Under the pieces are notes generated by a model. That model worked only from the letters and a program-made list of their open reading frames with translations. It was not told the origin of the DNA and did not search any database. DNA of 64,000 bases, from the NCBI GenBank assembly GCA_018806915.1, contig JAGKQI010000035.1:1-64000 (forward strand), read 5' to 3'. Shown here in pieces: positions 1 through 10,570 of the stretch (its first letter is position 1; each line of letters opens with the position of its first letter). This DNA comes from Phytophthora colocasiae (Eukaryota > Oomycota > Peronosporomycetes > Peronosporales > Peronosporaceae). The position numbers were made by a program, and so were the translations under genes.

Positions 1-229
1 TTGCCTTGACGTTCACCGGGAATGTGTTATTTTTTGGCAGTCGCATTTGGGTCGTTGGTGGTCTCTGGACTGTCTCAACTGGATGATGCTTCTTTTTCCT
101 CCTCTGAACCATCATCCGAGCACCTCGAACTTTTTGTCGCTTTGCAGGTTTTGCTGTTGTCCTTCTTCGTCGTTTACATCCTCTGCCAAACACAGTTCCT
201 ACCTGCGCGATGACATTACCACTTGCCAT
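1..229 (-). pseudogene. Crinkler/RHS-like NTPase, unit 1, N-terminal part
   Basis: On the minus strand this reads as the N-terminal ~75 codons of the NTPase seen in better form at 11916-13032 and 13708-14839. The start codon is at 229-227, followed by residues like MASGK, an acidic/Gln-rich stretch and a Val-Lys-Ala-Lys segment. The reading frame is broken by small indels relative to those copies, and the P-loop lies beyond the window edge. It is the first visible unit of the NTPase/dioxygenase array. Confidence 0.7.
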
Positions 230-329
230 CGTTCTCTGTTTTGTCCCTAGAGAAGAAAATTCAATTCTGGATATTTTGTGAAAACTACAAAGCTGCAAAC
301 AAAAAAGTAATCTAGTTTTAAAGGTTTCG
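230..329. promoter_or_regulatory. Short divergent intergenic region, unit 1
   Basis: This is the ~100 bp between the start codon of the minus-strand NTPase copy (229) and the ATG at 330 of the plus-strand dioxygenase remnant. The same stretch (GAAAATTCAATTCTGGATAT, then a conserved GGTTTCGATGG near the right end) recurs between the two genes in the other units, e.g. 14840-14938. It must contain the promoter or 5'UTR of both genes. No individual promoter element can be assigned by eye. Confidence 0.5.
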
Positions 330-674
330 ATGGAATTGCCGGGCTCATATTCTGTTTTTTTTTTTTTTTTTTTTTTTTTTTTCTACGAGGAGCACGCATT
401 TAAAGACGACCAGAAGACACTGGCAGTGCCTTTGGACGTGGCTATTAATCCTTCAAGCGAACGCAGTGACAAAATTGATAACAATTTGCACAATCTGGAT
501 CCGGTTTTCCACAAAGTCAGCTATGCTGCTGAGGTGCAGGAGATCCTAAAATCCCTCGGCTACAAGCGTCCGATGGCTGTGCAGTCCATGTATACAACTT
601 CAAACAGCCCAATATTGGAGCTACATCCAGGGGACAAGATAGCTGGCTTCGGTTTGGAAAGCTACTCCTCGTGA
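330..674 (+). pseudogene. PHYHD1-like dioxygenase fragment, unit 1
   Basis: Starts at an ATG that runs through a (T)28 tract (355-382, read as a run of Phe) into the dioxygenase sequence YEEHAFKDDQKTLAVPLD. It continues to the SMYT segment and then diverges and stops at 674. The first ~65 residues present in the copy at 3281 are missing, and the iron-binding HxD region is lost. It is a non-functional fragment of the family described at 10571-11229. Confidence 0.75.
355..382. repeat. (T)28 mononucleotide tract
   Basis: Twenty-eight uninterrupted T residues directly precede the TCTACGAGG of the dioxygenase fragment. Homologous tracts at the same junction are (T)11 after a TTTG (about 10558-10568), (T)13 (13068-13080), (T)9 (14971-14979), (T)9 (26992-27000) and an interrupted tract near 28845. 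Confidence 0.9.
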
Positions 675-959
675 CGAATGCTTCCAAATCATTTTAACGG
701 ATACACATAAGGGCCCCTGGTGTTCAGCCGTCTACGGACCATGAACCTACGCACTTGGCATGCGTTCGCTTTGCCAGAGGGACTCGGAACGCATGCAAAA
801 GCACGATCAGCAAAAGATCCAAGATTCAATACCCCATTTCAAACCATTCAGAATCAAAAGTATCAAGCCTTCAGAATTCAGCCGTCAAGCCAAGCCAGTA
901 GGAAGTTAACCAAGTTACCAACTCATTTCCTTAACGGATACACGTACTGGGGAATCTTT
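675..959. other. Inter-gene spacer, unit 1/2
   Basis: No gene seen. It includes the degenerate spacer that follows the dioxygenase in every unit (phrases such as AACCAAAGGAACTAGC in other copies, here changed), plus a GC-richer stretch at 715-810 not found in the other units. Confidence 0.5.
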
Positions 960-2922
960 TCCACCATCTCGAGTGTTCTAGACTGGTCCTTCAAAGAACT
1001 CGTGACTACTTTCTTGCAGAGTTTTCACAGCACTTGCCCAAGCGCCATTTGTGCTTCTTGTCACGTCAGCGCAATACGTCACTGCTTCGAAGTCATCGAC
1101 TTTAGACTCCAAGTCGGCAATCGATGTTACATTGTAACGTTGCTTCAGAACCTCTCGTTGTTTCCGGTCCAATGCCTTTCCAGATTCACTAATTTCTTTG
1201 GAGAGCACTCCCGAGCGGATTGGTTGCTGTTTAAATTCTTTCTGACCCATCGATCGGGCGAACGGAAGACAATGAGCTTGTGCGTTTTGGATTAGCCTTG
1301 ACCACAAGATCTGGTAGAGACCGATCAAGTTTCAGCGAGTAGGTTAATGACGCCAGACGCACGCACAGGGTGGTTCATCGGAAACGGTCATCTGGAAGAG
1401 CAAGATGCGATTGAGACCCCTCATCCATGGTAGATATCCTCTCCAACTTTTAGTTTTGGGAAGAAAAACGCGTCAATCGACGGGAAGTTTTTTCTCTTTG
1501 GGCTTGTGGTACGGTTCGTTTTGCAGAAGCGCTGGGGTAACGGTGTTTCACATGAAAATTATCAATCCTCGTCACTTGGCTCCATGTCAATTTTTTCGTA
1601 TTTCTGGTTAGGTGTAGCAAGAGGTCGAGCCTTGAAATTGGTTTCTACGGTGAAGCTTGTCGTGGGCAAAGGATTCAAAAATCGATCCACGAAGTGAAGC
1701 AAGTGGCAGGAGGTATTCCTTCAATGATTCTTTTACTGTTGGTCTTTTCGCCGTTGGTGACGGAGAGCAGTCGCTCCGCCAATTTTTCCCGAACCATACC
1801 AGATCACAATGTTCGTGTCCCGTTTCACTTCCATCTTCCTTCAGGGTTGCTAGAGCAGGTAACGATGGTGTGTATCCTTGTTTGGAGTCCCGGAGAAGTA
1901 AGTTCTGGAGCTTTCCAAAATCCGTAATTTGTTCGATTGGTTCAGTTAGGTTGTCGATTTCGGAGGAAATTCTCAAGTAGGTCCATCAGGAGGCAATACC
2001 GAGCCACGCCACTAAAATTCACAGAATCGTTTCTCCATCTCCTCGTCAGTATGGATATTCAGCAGTACGAAAGCAGCCGAAGAAGCCTCATCGCAAAGTC
2101 TCCATGGAGCGCATGTAGCAGGTTTGGCCCATGTTTTTGACCACACGTAGCCAATTGTTTGGGCTGGTAAACACAAACCGTTTGCCCGTATTCTCTCTCC
2201 GGTGGACATCATCGCCAGAGCCACAGCTCCTTATCTTTCGTCTTTGTTCACCGTCTAGCTCTAATAAAAGATCAAGTTTAACTTCAATTGGGCTGCTGAA
2301 TCGTGCACTCTTGGTGGTTTGTTAGGCTCGAACACAACCCAGTTTCTTGATTTTGATGTTCTTGTTATACGTCGATGCGATGATGGTCCAATCTGGATGA
2401 GTCTTCCGGAAACGATCAAGGAAAAAGCGTAGCAAGACGGATTTTCCGATGCCTGCAGCAGAGTATTCGTAACGTATCCGTGAGTCAACAACAACTTATA
2501 ATATCGATACAACAAAGAATACTCATTCATAACGTACCCAGCGTACCTCGTGACCGTCACATTGCAGGACTTTCTTTTTCTCTATCAGGAAGAGCTTCCA
2601 CTTTCAAATAGTACTCACTTTCTCATTTGTATGCGCACTCCCGCACGAAAAAGTACTTCTCCACCTTCATAATCGTCTGCAAGCGGCACGCCACAGCATT
2701 TGTTGCCTTGATGTTCACGGGAATGTTATTTTCTTTTGTGATCAGTCGCATTTGGGTCGTTGGCAGTCTCAACTGGAGATGATTCTTTTTCCTCCTCTGA
2801 ACCATCATCCGAGAACTCTGAGCTTTGTCGTTTGAGGTTTTGCTGTTGTCCTTCTTCGTCCTCTCTCCTCATCCTCTGCAAACGCAGTTGCCGCCAGAAC
2901 GACCAACCTTACCACTTGCCAT
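960..2922 (-). pseudogene. Crinkler/RHS-like NTPase, unit 2, near full length
   Basis: The minus strand carries the whole gene in order but with many frameshifts: N-terminus and start codon at 2922, region upstream of the P-loop (2560-2900), Walker A and downstream segment (2260-2560), the GPPERE-equivalent region (~2200), central segment (1608-1976) and a C-terminal tail with SIADLESKVDDFEA (978-1328). Unlike units 3-7 it still has most of the region between the NTPase core and the C-terminal tail, so it predates the shared deletion seen there. Confidence 0.75.
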
Positions 2923-3280
2923 CAACTTTCTGCTTGTCTGGAGGAAACTTGAATAATTCTGGATTTTTTGTGGAACAAAAGATGTTCGGGAAGTGTGGGG
3001 CCACAAAGTGTAAGGTCTCTAAAAAATTCATATCATTTTTTATTTTCAGTCTGCAGTTAATCGTTGGGTCGGGGTTAAAATTGAGACTTGATATTAATAC
3101 GCAACGACCAGACTTCCTCTGTTCGAATTCTCCCGCCCAATTCGGTACCGTAAAGTCTTCCCTGCAATTACGACAAAATTGTATAAAAACAGACACGATA
3201 TTATCAAATGCCACGGTGGATAAAATATCTATTCAGTAAAGGTTTCGGTGGTACGTCCATCTAATAACAGAGGATTATAC
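2923..3280. other. Longer divergent intergenic region, unit 2
   Basis: It separates the NTPase start (2922) from the dioxygenase ATG (3281). It is longer than the ~100 bp of the other units and mostly unrelated to them, except that the stretch near 3240 (AAAGGTTTCGGTGG) resembles the GGTTTCGATGG just before the T tract elsewhere. It probably preserves the original upstream region of the dioxygenase gene. No other feature seen. Confidence 0.45.
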
Positions 3281-3640
3281 AATGGGCCTGACTTCCGAGC
3301 AACGCTTAAGCTTCCTTCAAGCGCGACGGCTTCCTGGTGACCCCCGGCGCTTTATCGCCCTCTATATGTGACGAACTACGTGCCAAAGCGGCTGAGTACG
3401 TGGCACAATGCGACGTGAACGAGCAGACGCGACGCATGAACGACCAATATTTCCTCGAATCTGGCGATAAAATCCGCTATTTCTTCGAGGAGCACACATT
3501 TAAAGACGACCAGAAGACACTGGCAGTGCCGATGGACGTGGCTATTAACAAAATTGGTCACAGTTTGCACAAATAGGATCCGGTTTTCCACAAAGTCAGC
3601 TATGCTGCTGAGGTGCAGGAGATCCTAAAATCTCGACTAC
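3281..3640 (+). pseudogene. PHYHD1-like dioxygenase, N-terminal part, unit 2
   Basis: The only copy that keeps the original N-terminus. It starts ATGGGCCTGAC (MGLTSEQRLSFLQA), then a one-base frameshift near 3327 leads into DGFLVTPGALSPSICDELRA and on to RYFFEEHTFKDDQKTLAVP, ending at a stop at 3574-3576 (HSLHK). Homology continues out of frame to about 3640 (AAEVQEIL region). It shows that the ancestral gene had about 65 residues before FFEEH, all missing from the other copies. Confidence 0.75.
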
Positions 3641-3894
3641 AAAATAGTGGTTATCGTGTGCATGATCCACAAGCTGATACAAGTAATCGGTTTGGAATTG
3701 AGACATATGAATCAAAACAATTACACATTGACTCCCTTGGCTATCAACCACACCAGACGATAAGAAATCGTCAACAATCCAAAATTTAATATCCCATTCA
3801 ACCAATTCATAATGAAAAACCAAAGGAACTAGCGGCTAGGAAATAACCAGTTACCTTTGGTCTAACGGATACACATACGGGGGATCTCTTTCAT
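3641..3894. other. Array spacer, unit 2/3
   Basis: Conserved non-coding spacer between the dioxygenase remnant and the tail of the next NTPase copy. It contains CAACAATCCAAAATTTAA and AACCAAAGGAACTAGCGG, which recur at ~11430-11500, 13395-13455, 25400-25460 and 27315-27375. No gene seen. Confidence 0.6.
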
Positions 3895-5277
3895 CATCTC
3901 GATATTCCACTGGTCGCTTACGACTACTTGACTGCTTCCAGATTTGATTTGAGCGTTCAGGCGCTTCTTGTCTGTTGGCGCAATTCGTTTTCTGTATCCC
4001 GAGGTCATCGACTTTAGACCCCAACTCGGCAATCGATTCCACTTTGTGCGTCTCTAAAATCGGGTAGCGGTGTTATCTGGAATTCCTTCAAGGATTCTTT
4101 TTACGTTTCGTCGTTGATAACGGAGAGCAGTCGCTCCGCCAATTTTCACGAACCATGCCAGACACAATTTCCGTGTCCCATTGCCTTCCATCTCCTTCGG
4201 TTTGTAAGAGCAAGTAACGATGGTGCATATCGCTGTTTGGAGTCCCGAGAAGCAAGTTCGGAGCTTTCCAGAAATCCGTAATTTGTTCGATTGGTTCCGG
4301 TTAGGTTGTCGATTTCGGAGGAAATTCCTCGGTGGTGGTCCATCAGGAGGCAAATACCGAGCCACGCCACCAAAATTCCAGAATCGGCTCTCCATCTCTC
4401 CTCGTCAGTAAGCGGATATTCCAGTTACACGAAAGCAGCTAGTTGAAGCTCATCCAGTGTCCATGGAGGCATTGTAGTAGAGTTTGGCCCATGTTTTTGA
4501 CCACGTAGCCAATTGTTTGGGCTGGTAAAGCAATAAACCGTTTGCCCGTATTCTCTCTCCGGTGGACCATCGCAGAGCCACCGCTCCTTATCTTTCGTCT
4601 TACCAAGTCTAGCTCCAATAAAAGATCGTTTAACTTCAATTGGGCTGCCGAATCGTGCACTCTTGCAGTGGTTTGTTAGGCTCGAACACAACCAGTTTCT
4701 TGATTTTGATGTTCTTGTTATGCACGTTGATGCGATGATGGTCCAGTCTGGATGTAAAGTCTTCCGGAAGCGATCAAAGGAAAAAGCGTAGAAGACGCAG
4801 ATTTTCCGATGCACCTGCAACATGTGCCATACGTATCCGTGAGTCAACAACAACTTATAATATCTATACACAAAGAATACTCATTCCATAACGTACCCGG
4901 CGTACCGGTGACCGTCACACACTCTTCTCTCTTCCTTTAGCAGAAGAGCTTCCACTTTTAAGTAGTATTCCGCATAGCACTCCTTTCAGCACGAAAAAGT
5001 ACTGTCCACCTTCATAGCCGGTTCTGCAAATGGAATGCTGTTGTCTGGCATTTTTGCCCTTGACGTTCACAGGAATGTTATTTTCTTTGGTAGTGTCACG
5101 CATTTGGGTCGTTGGTGGTCTTGACTGTCTCAACTGGAGATATTCTTTTCCTCCTCTGGAACCATCATCCAGAAGAACCCAATCTTTTGTCAGCTTGAGG
5201 TTTTGCTGTTGTCCTTCTTCGTCGTCCTCTGCAAAACACAGTCCCAACCTGGCGATGCTTACGCCACTTGCCATCGT
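3895..5277 (-). pseudogene. Crinkler/RHS-like NTPase, unit 3
   Basis: Minus-strand copy with its start codon at about 5277 and the C-terminal remnant at 3895-4070. It carries multiple frameshifts (segments 4915-5274, 4425-4871, 4146-4395). The tail remnant containing SIAELGSKVDDL is joined directly to the ERLLSVINDET region: the ~250 codons found between them in the copy at 34133-35077 are missing. This deletion is shared with units 4-7. The Copia element starts only 4-5 bp beyond the start codon. Confidence 0.75.
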
Positions 5278-5281
5278 CAGT

Positions 5282-5545
5282 TGTAGCCAGGCGTGCGCTG
5301 TGTGCGTGAACGCGCTTTAAAGCAAGAAGTGCTTGCTCACTTGAGTCTGAATTTTAGCGTACACGAAGTTCTGGGAGGAAGAAAGGTAAAATCAAAGTGG
5401 ATTGAACGTACTCACTTAGCACTTCACTATAGGTAACGAGTGAGGGAAAGCTCAAGGCTACCAAACCCCCTGTCGCTCTGTGTACATTCGCTCCTGTGTA
5501 GCTCGTCCCAGTCTCCAGGTTGTGTGAACTGCCACATCCTGCTAC
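5282..5545 (-). repeat. Copia 3' LTR
   Basis: Direct repeat of 10175-10423; both share GTGCGCTGTGTGCGTGAACG at one end and GCCACATCCTGCTAC at the other. The exact outer edges are uncertain by a few bases because the copies differ there. Confidence 0.75.
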
Positions 5546-5552
5546 TCCCACC

Positions 5553-7198
5553 TCACATCATCTGAAGATGGTGCATTCTTCTTGGCCTGCGTGAGACGTC
5601 TCTCTGAGCGTTCAATAGCTGCCTAAACTTCTGGAATTTGTTTGGTCCCAAAGCCTTTGTAAAAACGTCCGCAACGTTGTCAGCACTGGGCACGTATTCA
5701 ACTTCAATCTTCTTCTTCTCCACGAGCTCAGCAATCTTGCTGCTCTTTTTAGCGTAACTCTTCATACGCTGGTAGTTGCCAGCTTCACTGATCACTGTCT
5801 GTGTACTTTGGTTGTCCACGTAAAGCACTGACGTGGGTGGTTTCTCTCCACGTATCTCCTTTAGCAATTTTCTGGACCATAGTAAGTCCTCAACGCAGCT
5901 ATCCGCCGATATCAACTCCGAGCTACACGTCGCAGTAGTCACTTTAGTCTGCATCTTGCTCTTGTAGACAAATGCATTTCCATTTAATTGTATGATATAC
6001 CCACTGGCCGATCGATTTGTGTCCGGGTCATTCGCGTGATCCGCGTCACAGCACGTAACGGTAAAGTAGGTTCTTCACACCTGTATACCAATGCGTAGGT
6101 TCTAGTGCCCTTCAGATAGCGTAAAGTACGCATCGCTCTTTTGTAGTCGTCCATCGTGTACGAGCTCATGTACTTACTCAGTTGCCGCACTGCACATGCC
6201 AGGTCCGGCCTACTGCACGCCACCAAGTAGTTCAACGCACCAACCAGCTCTCGATACGGGATATTAGGATCATTAATCTTGTCTTCATCTCTTTCGAGAG
6301 GGGTAATCGGTTCATTTTGCTCTTGAGGAGATCCCACAGATTTAGCGTTCGTCATGCCAAAGCGTTCTAACAGCCGATCGATATATGCCGTTTGCGAGAT
6401 ACAGAGATGATTGCCTGGATCCAGTAATACTACCATAGAAAGTAAATGGTGTACTCGTCCAAGATCTTTGAGTGCAAATTTTGCTGCTAATTCGTCGATA
6501 CATTGATCAATGTCTGCTGTCTTTCCCGCAAAAACCAGATCATCAACGTACACCGTAATGTAGACAACTTTGCCTCCACGATGTCTCTGATAAAGCCCCA
6601 CATCAAAAGCGCATCTCTTGAATCCAAGTTGTAACAGGTACTTGTGCAGCGTATAGTACCACAAGCGCGATGCCTGTTTGAGGCCATAAATTCCTTTCAA
6701 CAGCAAACAAACTCGGCCACTCCCATCATCAAAGTACTTCGGTTGTTCCATGTAGATAGTGAATCGCATGAGCTCCGAATTCAAAAACGCTGTTACAAAA
6801 TCAACGTGCTTGCAGTCCAGTGACAGTAAAAGAGCAAGTAGCAGTATCATCCTCACAGTCTCCATTCGAACCACCGGTGAGTAAGTTTTGCCATAGTCCA
6901 CACCTTTCTTTTGCTTGCAGCCACGCACTGCCAGCCGCGCTCTCAGACGGTCAGCACGACCTCTCTCATCACGCTTCACTCTCAAAACCCAGATTGAGGT
7001 CAATATATTCACTAACATTCCGTCTTCCGGCTTCGGTCGCTCCACGAGCTTCCACGTGCCATTGAGCATGTGAGCATCGAACTCTTTCTGCATTGCTTCC
7101 ATCCATTTGTCCTTGAGATCTGAACTCAAAGCCTCCTCAACACTGGATGGATTTCCATGCAATTGGTCCATTGTTTGTGCCATCACGTAGTCGTTCAT
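5553..7198 (-). pseudogene. Copia pol: reverse transcriptase and RNase H
   Basis: The 5984-7198 part encodes a Copia RVT_2-type reverse transcriptase: the conserved start region with KRDERGRADRLRARLAVRG, the KTYSPVVRMETVR segment, the catalytic VYVDDLVFAG box and LKDLGRVHHLL. The frame shifts near 6065 within the RNase H entry (other frame: DADHANDPDTNRSASGY). The end, 5553-5954, continues as SSELISADSCVEDLLWSRKL and ADNVADVFTKAL, the typical Copia RNase H finish. The catalytic YVDD is intact, but the polyprotein is interrupted, so the element is not autonomous. Confidence 0.85.
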
Positions 7199-7321
7199 GC
7201 GTACGTTGGGCTTCTTTTCCTTGACGAGCGTCTTGGAGCTCTTGGTAGTGCTGTTTCAATAGGTGCAGGTGTAGGTGCTGGCGGCTTTTCTTCTTCACTG
7301 TCCACATCCTCTTCATTCGCC

Positions 7322-8498
7322 TCACCATTTTACCTCACCATCAGCTCCCACCGAAACAACATCATCCAAGGTTCCAAATGCATCTGTCGAAGCTGCCACC
7401 GAAATTGTATCTGTGCCAGCTGTGCTTTTGCCAAACTTCTTTTGCTTTCTTTGCAACTTGTTATTTGGCTCAGCAACTGCTTTGGCTACGACACTATTCG
7501 CTTTATCACGTGTGACCCGGTCCGCTACGTAAGTTACTGGCAACGGGACAAATGGTATTTGGGCATAGTAGTGCTGTCGCCCCACCAGGAGCGCATTCAC
7601 ATATGTACCATCAACCGTGATGTCCTCGCGGAATTGTACGTCTCGTACTTCGATCATCTTGCCAGTCCTCAAGTGTAGCAACCGGTATCCGTGGTTTGAC
7701 CGTGGATATCCAAGAAATAGAGCAGGTTCAGCCTTTGCTGATAATTTACTCTGCCGCTTCTCTTTCGGTACGTGAACAAACCCGACACAACCACAAACTT
7801 TTAACTGCTTCACATCCGGCTTCACACCAGTTAATTTCTCCACCGGCGTCATGCCATCCAACGCTTTGGTGGGACTCACATTGTCCACTTCCACAACGTA
7901 TTGTATGACTTCGGGCCAGAGCTTCATCGGTAAGTTTGCCGCATACATGACAGCTCTCATCTTGTTAACGAGGAACATCATTCAGTTTCTCCACCAAACA
8001 GTTCTCTTCCGGAGTATATGCGTGCGTAGGTATGAACTGAATTCCCTTTCCAAAAGGAAGTTCTTCAGTACTGCATTCACATACTCGCCGCCTCCATCAC
8101 TCGTGAATCGGTGAATTCGCTTCCCTTGCGCTAACAATTCAGTCAGCAATTGCTTGACATTACCTGCAGCTTCACTTTTTGTGACTTAGCGGGTAACACC
8201 ATTTGTGACGTGAGCCTTCGTCAAGTATCAACTGGAAATACCGAGTCGAACCACTAACAGAAACATACTTGCGAATATCACAGACATCTGACATAATTCG
8301 CTCGAAATTGTGTTTCGTTCGCTTATCTCCAGGGTTCTTGTACGATTTCCTACCCTGTTTTCCAGCCATGCAGCTCAGGCAATTCAATTTGGTCTTCAAA
8401 TGTTCGTGTGAGATATTCATCCCATTCACGGTCTGGTTTCTCATCATGAACTTCAAAGCTGCCTCATTGAGATGAGCAAACCTTTCATGCCAACGCAT
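7322..8498 (-). pseudogene. Copia pol: integrase
   Basis: 8172-8498 carries the GAG-pre-integrase zinc-binding region (MRWHERFAHLNE ... CLSCMAGKQ, H-H-C-C) and the first catalytic Asp region (LILDEGSRHKW). A stop at ~8190 is followed out of frame by SDGGGEYV and PEENCLVEKLN (8000-8100), the second and third DDE residues. 7322-7981 has the Copia C-terminal region (ALFLGYPRSNHGYRLL). At least two frame breaks separate the parts. Confidence 0.8.
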
Positions 8499-8576
8499 AA
8501 GAGGATTCGCATCCGCACTTACTGAAGACGCAATTACTGCTGCTTGATACCCACCAAATTCTTCAGTGTTCAGCCA

Positions 8577-10148
8577 TTAATGCACTCCATGTTGCACGAA
8601 TTCCAATTTCTGTTCGTCACGTTCAAGCCACATCTTCTGAGGCATTTCCGATGGTGCAGTGACAGTCAAACCCCATCCGTTCTTCTGCATTACTCCAAGA
8701 GAAATAATGTTCGTGGGTCCATGAGGCGAATATTCAACACCATCCATAGTAAACGAGGTTTCATTACCACTTCTCGCATTTACTGCATGTACCAGCACTG
8801 ATCCAGCAAATTCTCCCTTCTTCTTGTTGCCATTCCACACAGTGAACACCGTCTTCGACTTGTGAAAACTGGTGAACATGTCCTTCACAGTGCAAACATG
8901 AGTAGTTGCGCCATTATCTAGCATCCAATCCACTTGAGAGACGCTCCGGCTGTGCTTCAGTACCATTCCAACGAAACTCTCTGTGCTACAATCACTGCTC
9001 GAACTTGAATCACTCTTCTTCTGTACTTCAGTGACAAATCTCATGTAATTCATAGCACCAGAAGAATCTTCTTCAGAGTCATCGTTTTTCTTCTTCTTCT
9101 TGGCTTCTTTCTTCTCCTTTTGCGTCTTCTTGTCGCCTTTCTTCTGAGTTTTGGACTGATTTCCTTTGGGTTTCTTTGACTCTCCCTTCAGGAACCAGCA
9201 TTCATTGCGCTTGTGACCCTTCCGCTTGCAGTGAAAGCATCGCACCACGGGCTTCTTGCCACCTCCAGTCTTGTTATCTTGTCCCTTACCAGCATGGCTT
9301 GACTGCATTACCGCTTCAGAGTTATTTTCACCTTTCTCTTTAGCTGTACCAGCCGCCATTTTTTCCATTTCATCTCTCGAAAGTAAAGCATTCTTCACCT
9401 GCTGCAGGGTAGGTGGGTTTCCTTGTCTGAACGAGAAATCAAACTGTGTCACGATCTCTCTGTGCACTGTGCACACTCCCATTAACAACAAGCTTGACAT
9501 CTCCACATCGTTAATAACAAACTGTGGGCCCATGTATTGTAGCTTCTGTCTCATTGTAGTCATCTCCTGAATGTATGTAGCCATCTTCTTACCAGGCGTG
9601 TACGTGTGTGTATACATCTCCCGCTTCAAGTGCACTCCATACGAGAAGTCACGCTGAGTCTTCTCTGCGACCACAGCATTCCAAATGTCTATAGCTCGCC
9701 TGTAAACACACACCTTCTGGACATCAGCATCAGATAGTCCTCTGATTATTGTCTCCATTGCCAATCGATCTCGTGCATCAAAGTCTCTTTGTGCTTCTCC
9801 TTCTTCAACTGGCCGTGTTTCTTCTCCAGTCACAATTCTCCATGAATCTCGTTGCTCAAGATAAAGCATCAGCCTCATCTGATAGACTTCAAAAACCCCA
9901 TCAAAAAGTGGTGGTTTGCTAGTACCCAAAGGTTTGGGCCTAGCCTGAGTAGCAACAGTCTGTCCAATAGCCGTGGCTGGTTGTCCTGTAGCCGTAGCAG
10001 ACATTGTTTGAGCTGTTCCAGCAGCTGGAGCCATCGTCGACACCATGCTCGAGCTTGCAGCACTACTTGAACTTGTCATCACTGTACATGTTGCAGCTGA
10101 GGCAGCTGTCGATACTCCACTCGTAGAATCCGTCGTCTTACTTGCCAA
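8577..10148 (-). CDS. Copia gag with CCHC knuckle and protease start
   Basis: 523-residue ORF: Ser/Thr/Ala-rich N-terminus, a UBN2-like gag region (about residues 70-270: PLFDGVFEVYQMRLMLYLE), a CCHC zinc knuckle (CFHCKRKGHKRNEC), a Lys-rich linker, and an aspartic-protease active-site-like motif LDNGATTH near residue 410 where Copia elements usually have LDSGAS. It is the only long intact reading frame of the element. It begins ~13 bp inside the primer-binding site. Confidence 0.85.
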   Translation of the reverse strand: MASKTTDSTSGVSTAASAATCTVMTSSSSAASSSMVSTMAPAAGTAQTMSATATGQPATAIGQTVATQARPKPLGTSKPPLFDGVFEVYQMRLMLYLEQRDSWRIVTGEETRPVEEGEAQRDFDARDRLAMETIIRGLSDADVQKVCVYRRAIDIWNAVVAEKTQRDFSYGVHLKREMYTHTYTPGKKMATYIQEMTTMRQKLQYMGPQFVINDVEMSSLLLMGVCTVHREIVTQFDFSFRQGNPPTLQQVKNALLSRDEMEKMAAGTAKEKGENNSEAVMQSSHAGKGQDNKTGGGKKPVVRCFHCKRKGHKRNECWFLKGESKKPKGNQSKTQKKGDKKTQKEKKEAKKKKKNDDSEEDSSGAMNYMRFVTEVQKKSDSSSSSDCSTESFVGMVLKHSRSVSQVDWMLDNGATTHVCTVKDMFTSFHKSKTVFTVWNGNKKKGEFAGSVLVHAVNARSGNETSFTMDGVEYSPHGPTNIISLGVMQKNGWGLTVTAPSEMPQKMWLERDEQKLEFVQHGVH

Positions 10149-10160
10149 AGCTCGTCAACC

Positions 10161-10174
10161 TTGGGCTCATAACC
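10161..10174 (-). promoter_or_regulatory. Copia primer-binding site, iMet half-tRNA type
   Basis: TTGGGCTCATAACC on the plus strand. The minus strand is complementary to the anticodon stem-loop of initiator tRNA-Met (CUCAUAACC), as known for Drosophila copia. It immediately adjoins the 5' LTR. The same 14 bases adjoin the LTR of the TRIM-like element at 41936-41949. Confidence 0.7.
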
Positions 10175-10423
10175 TAGCTGAGTGCGCTGTGTGCGTGAAC
10201 GCGCTTTAGCAAGAAGTGCTTGCTCACTTGGAGTCGACTTAGCGTACACGAAGTTCTGGGAGGAAGAAGGTAAAATCAAAAGTGGATTGAACGTACTCAT
10301 AGCACTTCACTATAGTACGAGGAGGAAAAGCTCAAGGCTACCAAACCCCCTGTCGCTCGTGTACATTCGCTCTGTGTAGCTCGTCCCAGTCTCCAGGTTG
10401 TGTGAACTGCCACATCCTGCTAC
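10175..10423 (-). repeat. Copia 5' LTR
   Basis: Direct repeat of 5282-5545, with about a dozen small indels between the two copies visible by eye. Confidence 0.75.
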
Positions 10424-10570
10424 GTTGTCTCCACCATGTTCTGGAGCCTGTAAGCTCTCTGTTTTTGTCTAGAGAAGAAAATTCAATTCTGGATATTTTG
10501 TGACAACACACAAACAAAAAGTATCGATGGTCCCCCAATGTGTGAATATTCTGTTTGTTTTTTTTTTTCT
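10424..10570. promoter_or_regulatory. Upstream region of unit 3, displaced by Copia
   Basis: From about 10452 this is the shared NTPase/dioxygenase intergenic sequence (TAGAGAAGAAAATTCAATTC ... ATCGATGGTCCCCC) ending in a T tract. The Copia insertion now separates it from the NTPase start codon at 5277. In this copy the ATG at 10527 is out of frame with the dioxygenase. Confidence 0.55.

Larger units (their letters stand above)
5282..10423 (-). mobile_element. Copia LTR retrotransposon, decayed
   Basis: Minus-strand element with direct terminal repeats of ~264 bp (left) and ~249 bp (right). Its internal order, read on the minus strand, is gag with a CCHC knuckle, aspartic protease, integrase, reverse transcriptase, RNase H, which is the Copia order. 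A purine-rich tract adjoins the left LTR (minus strand GTGAGGTGGGAG). The primer-binding site at 10161-10174 matches an initiator-Met anticodon stem-loop. The LTRs differ by many indels, and pol has several frameshifts and stops, so this insertion is older than the Gypsy element. It sits in the 5'UTR of NTPase unit 3, separating the gene from its upstream region, which resumes at about 10450. Confidence 0.85.

Noticed and set aside
355..382. T tract as the poly(A) tail of a retroposed transcript on the minus strand
   Set aside because: The sequence to its left is the NTPase upstream region, which is not a transcript end, and the same junction occurs in every unit, so it marks one old deletion rather than separate retropositions.
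10161..10174. tRNA-Met gene
   Set aside because: Only the anticodon stem-loop matches; no acceptor, D or T arm is present on either side.
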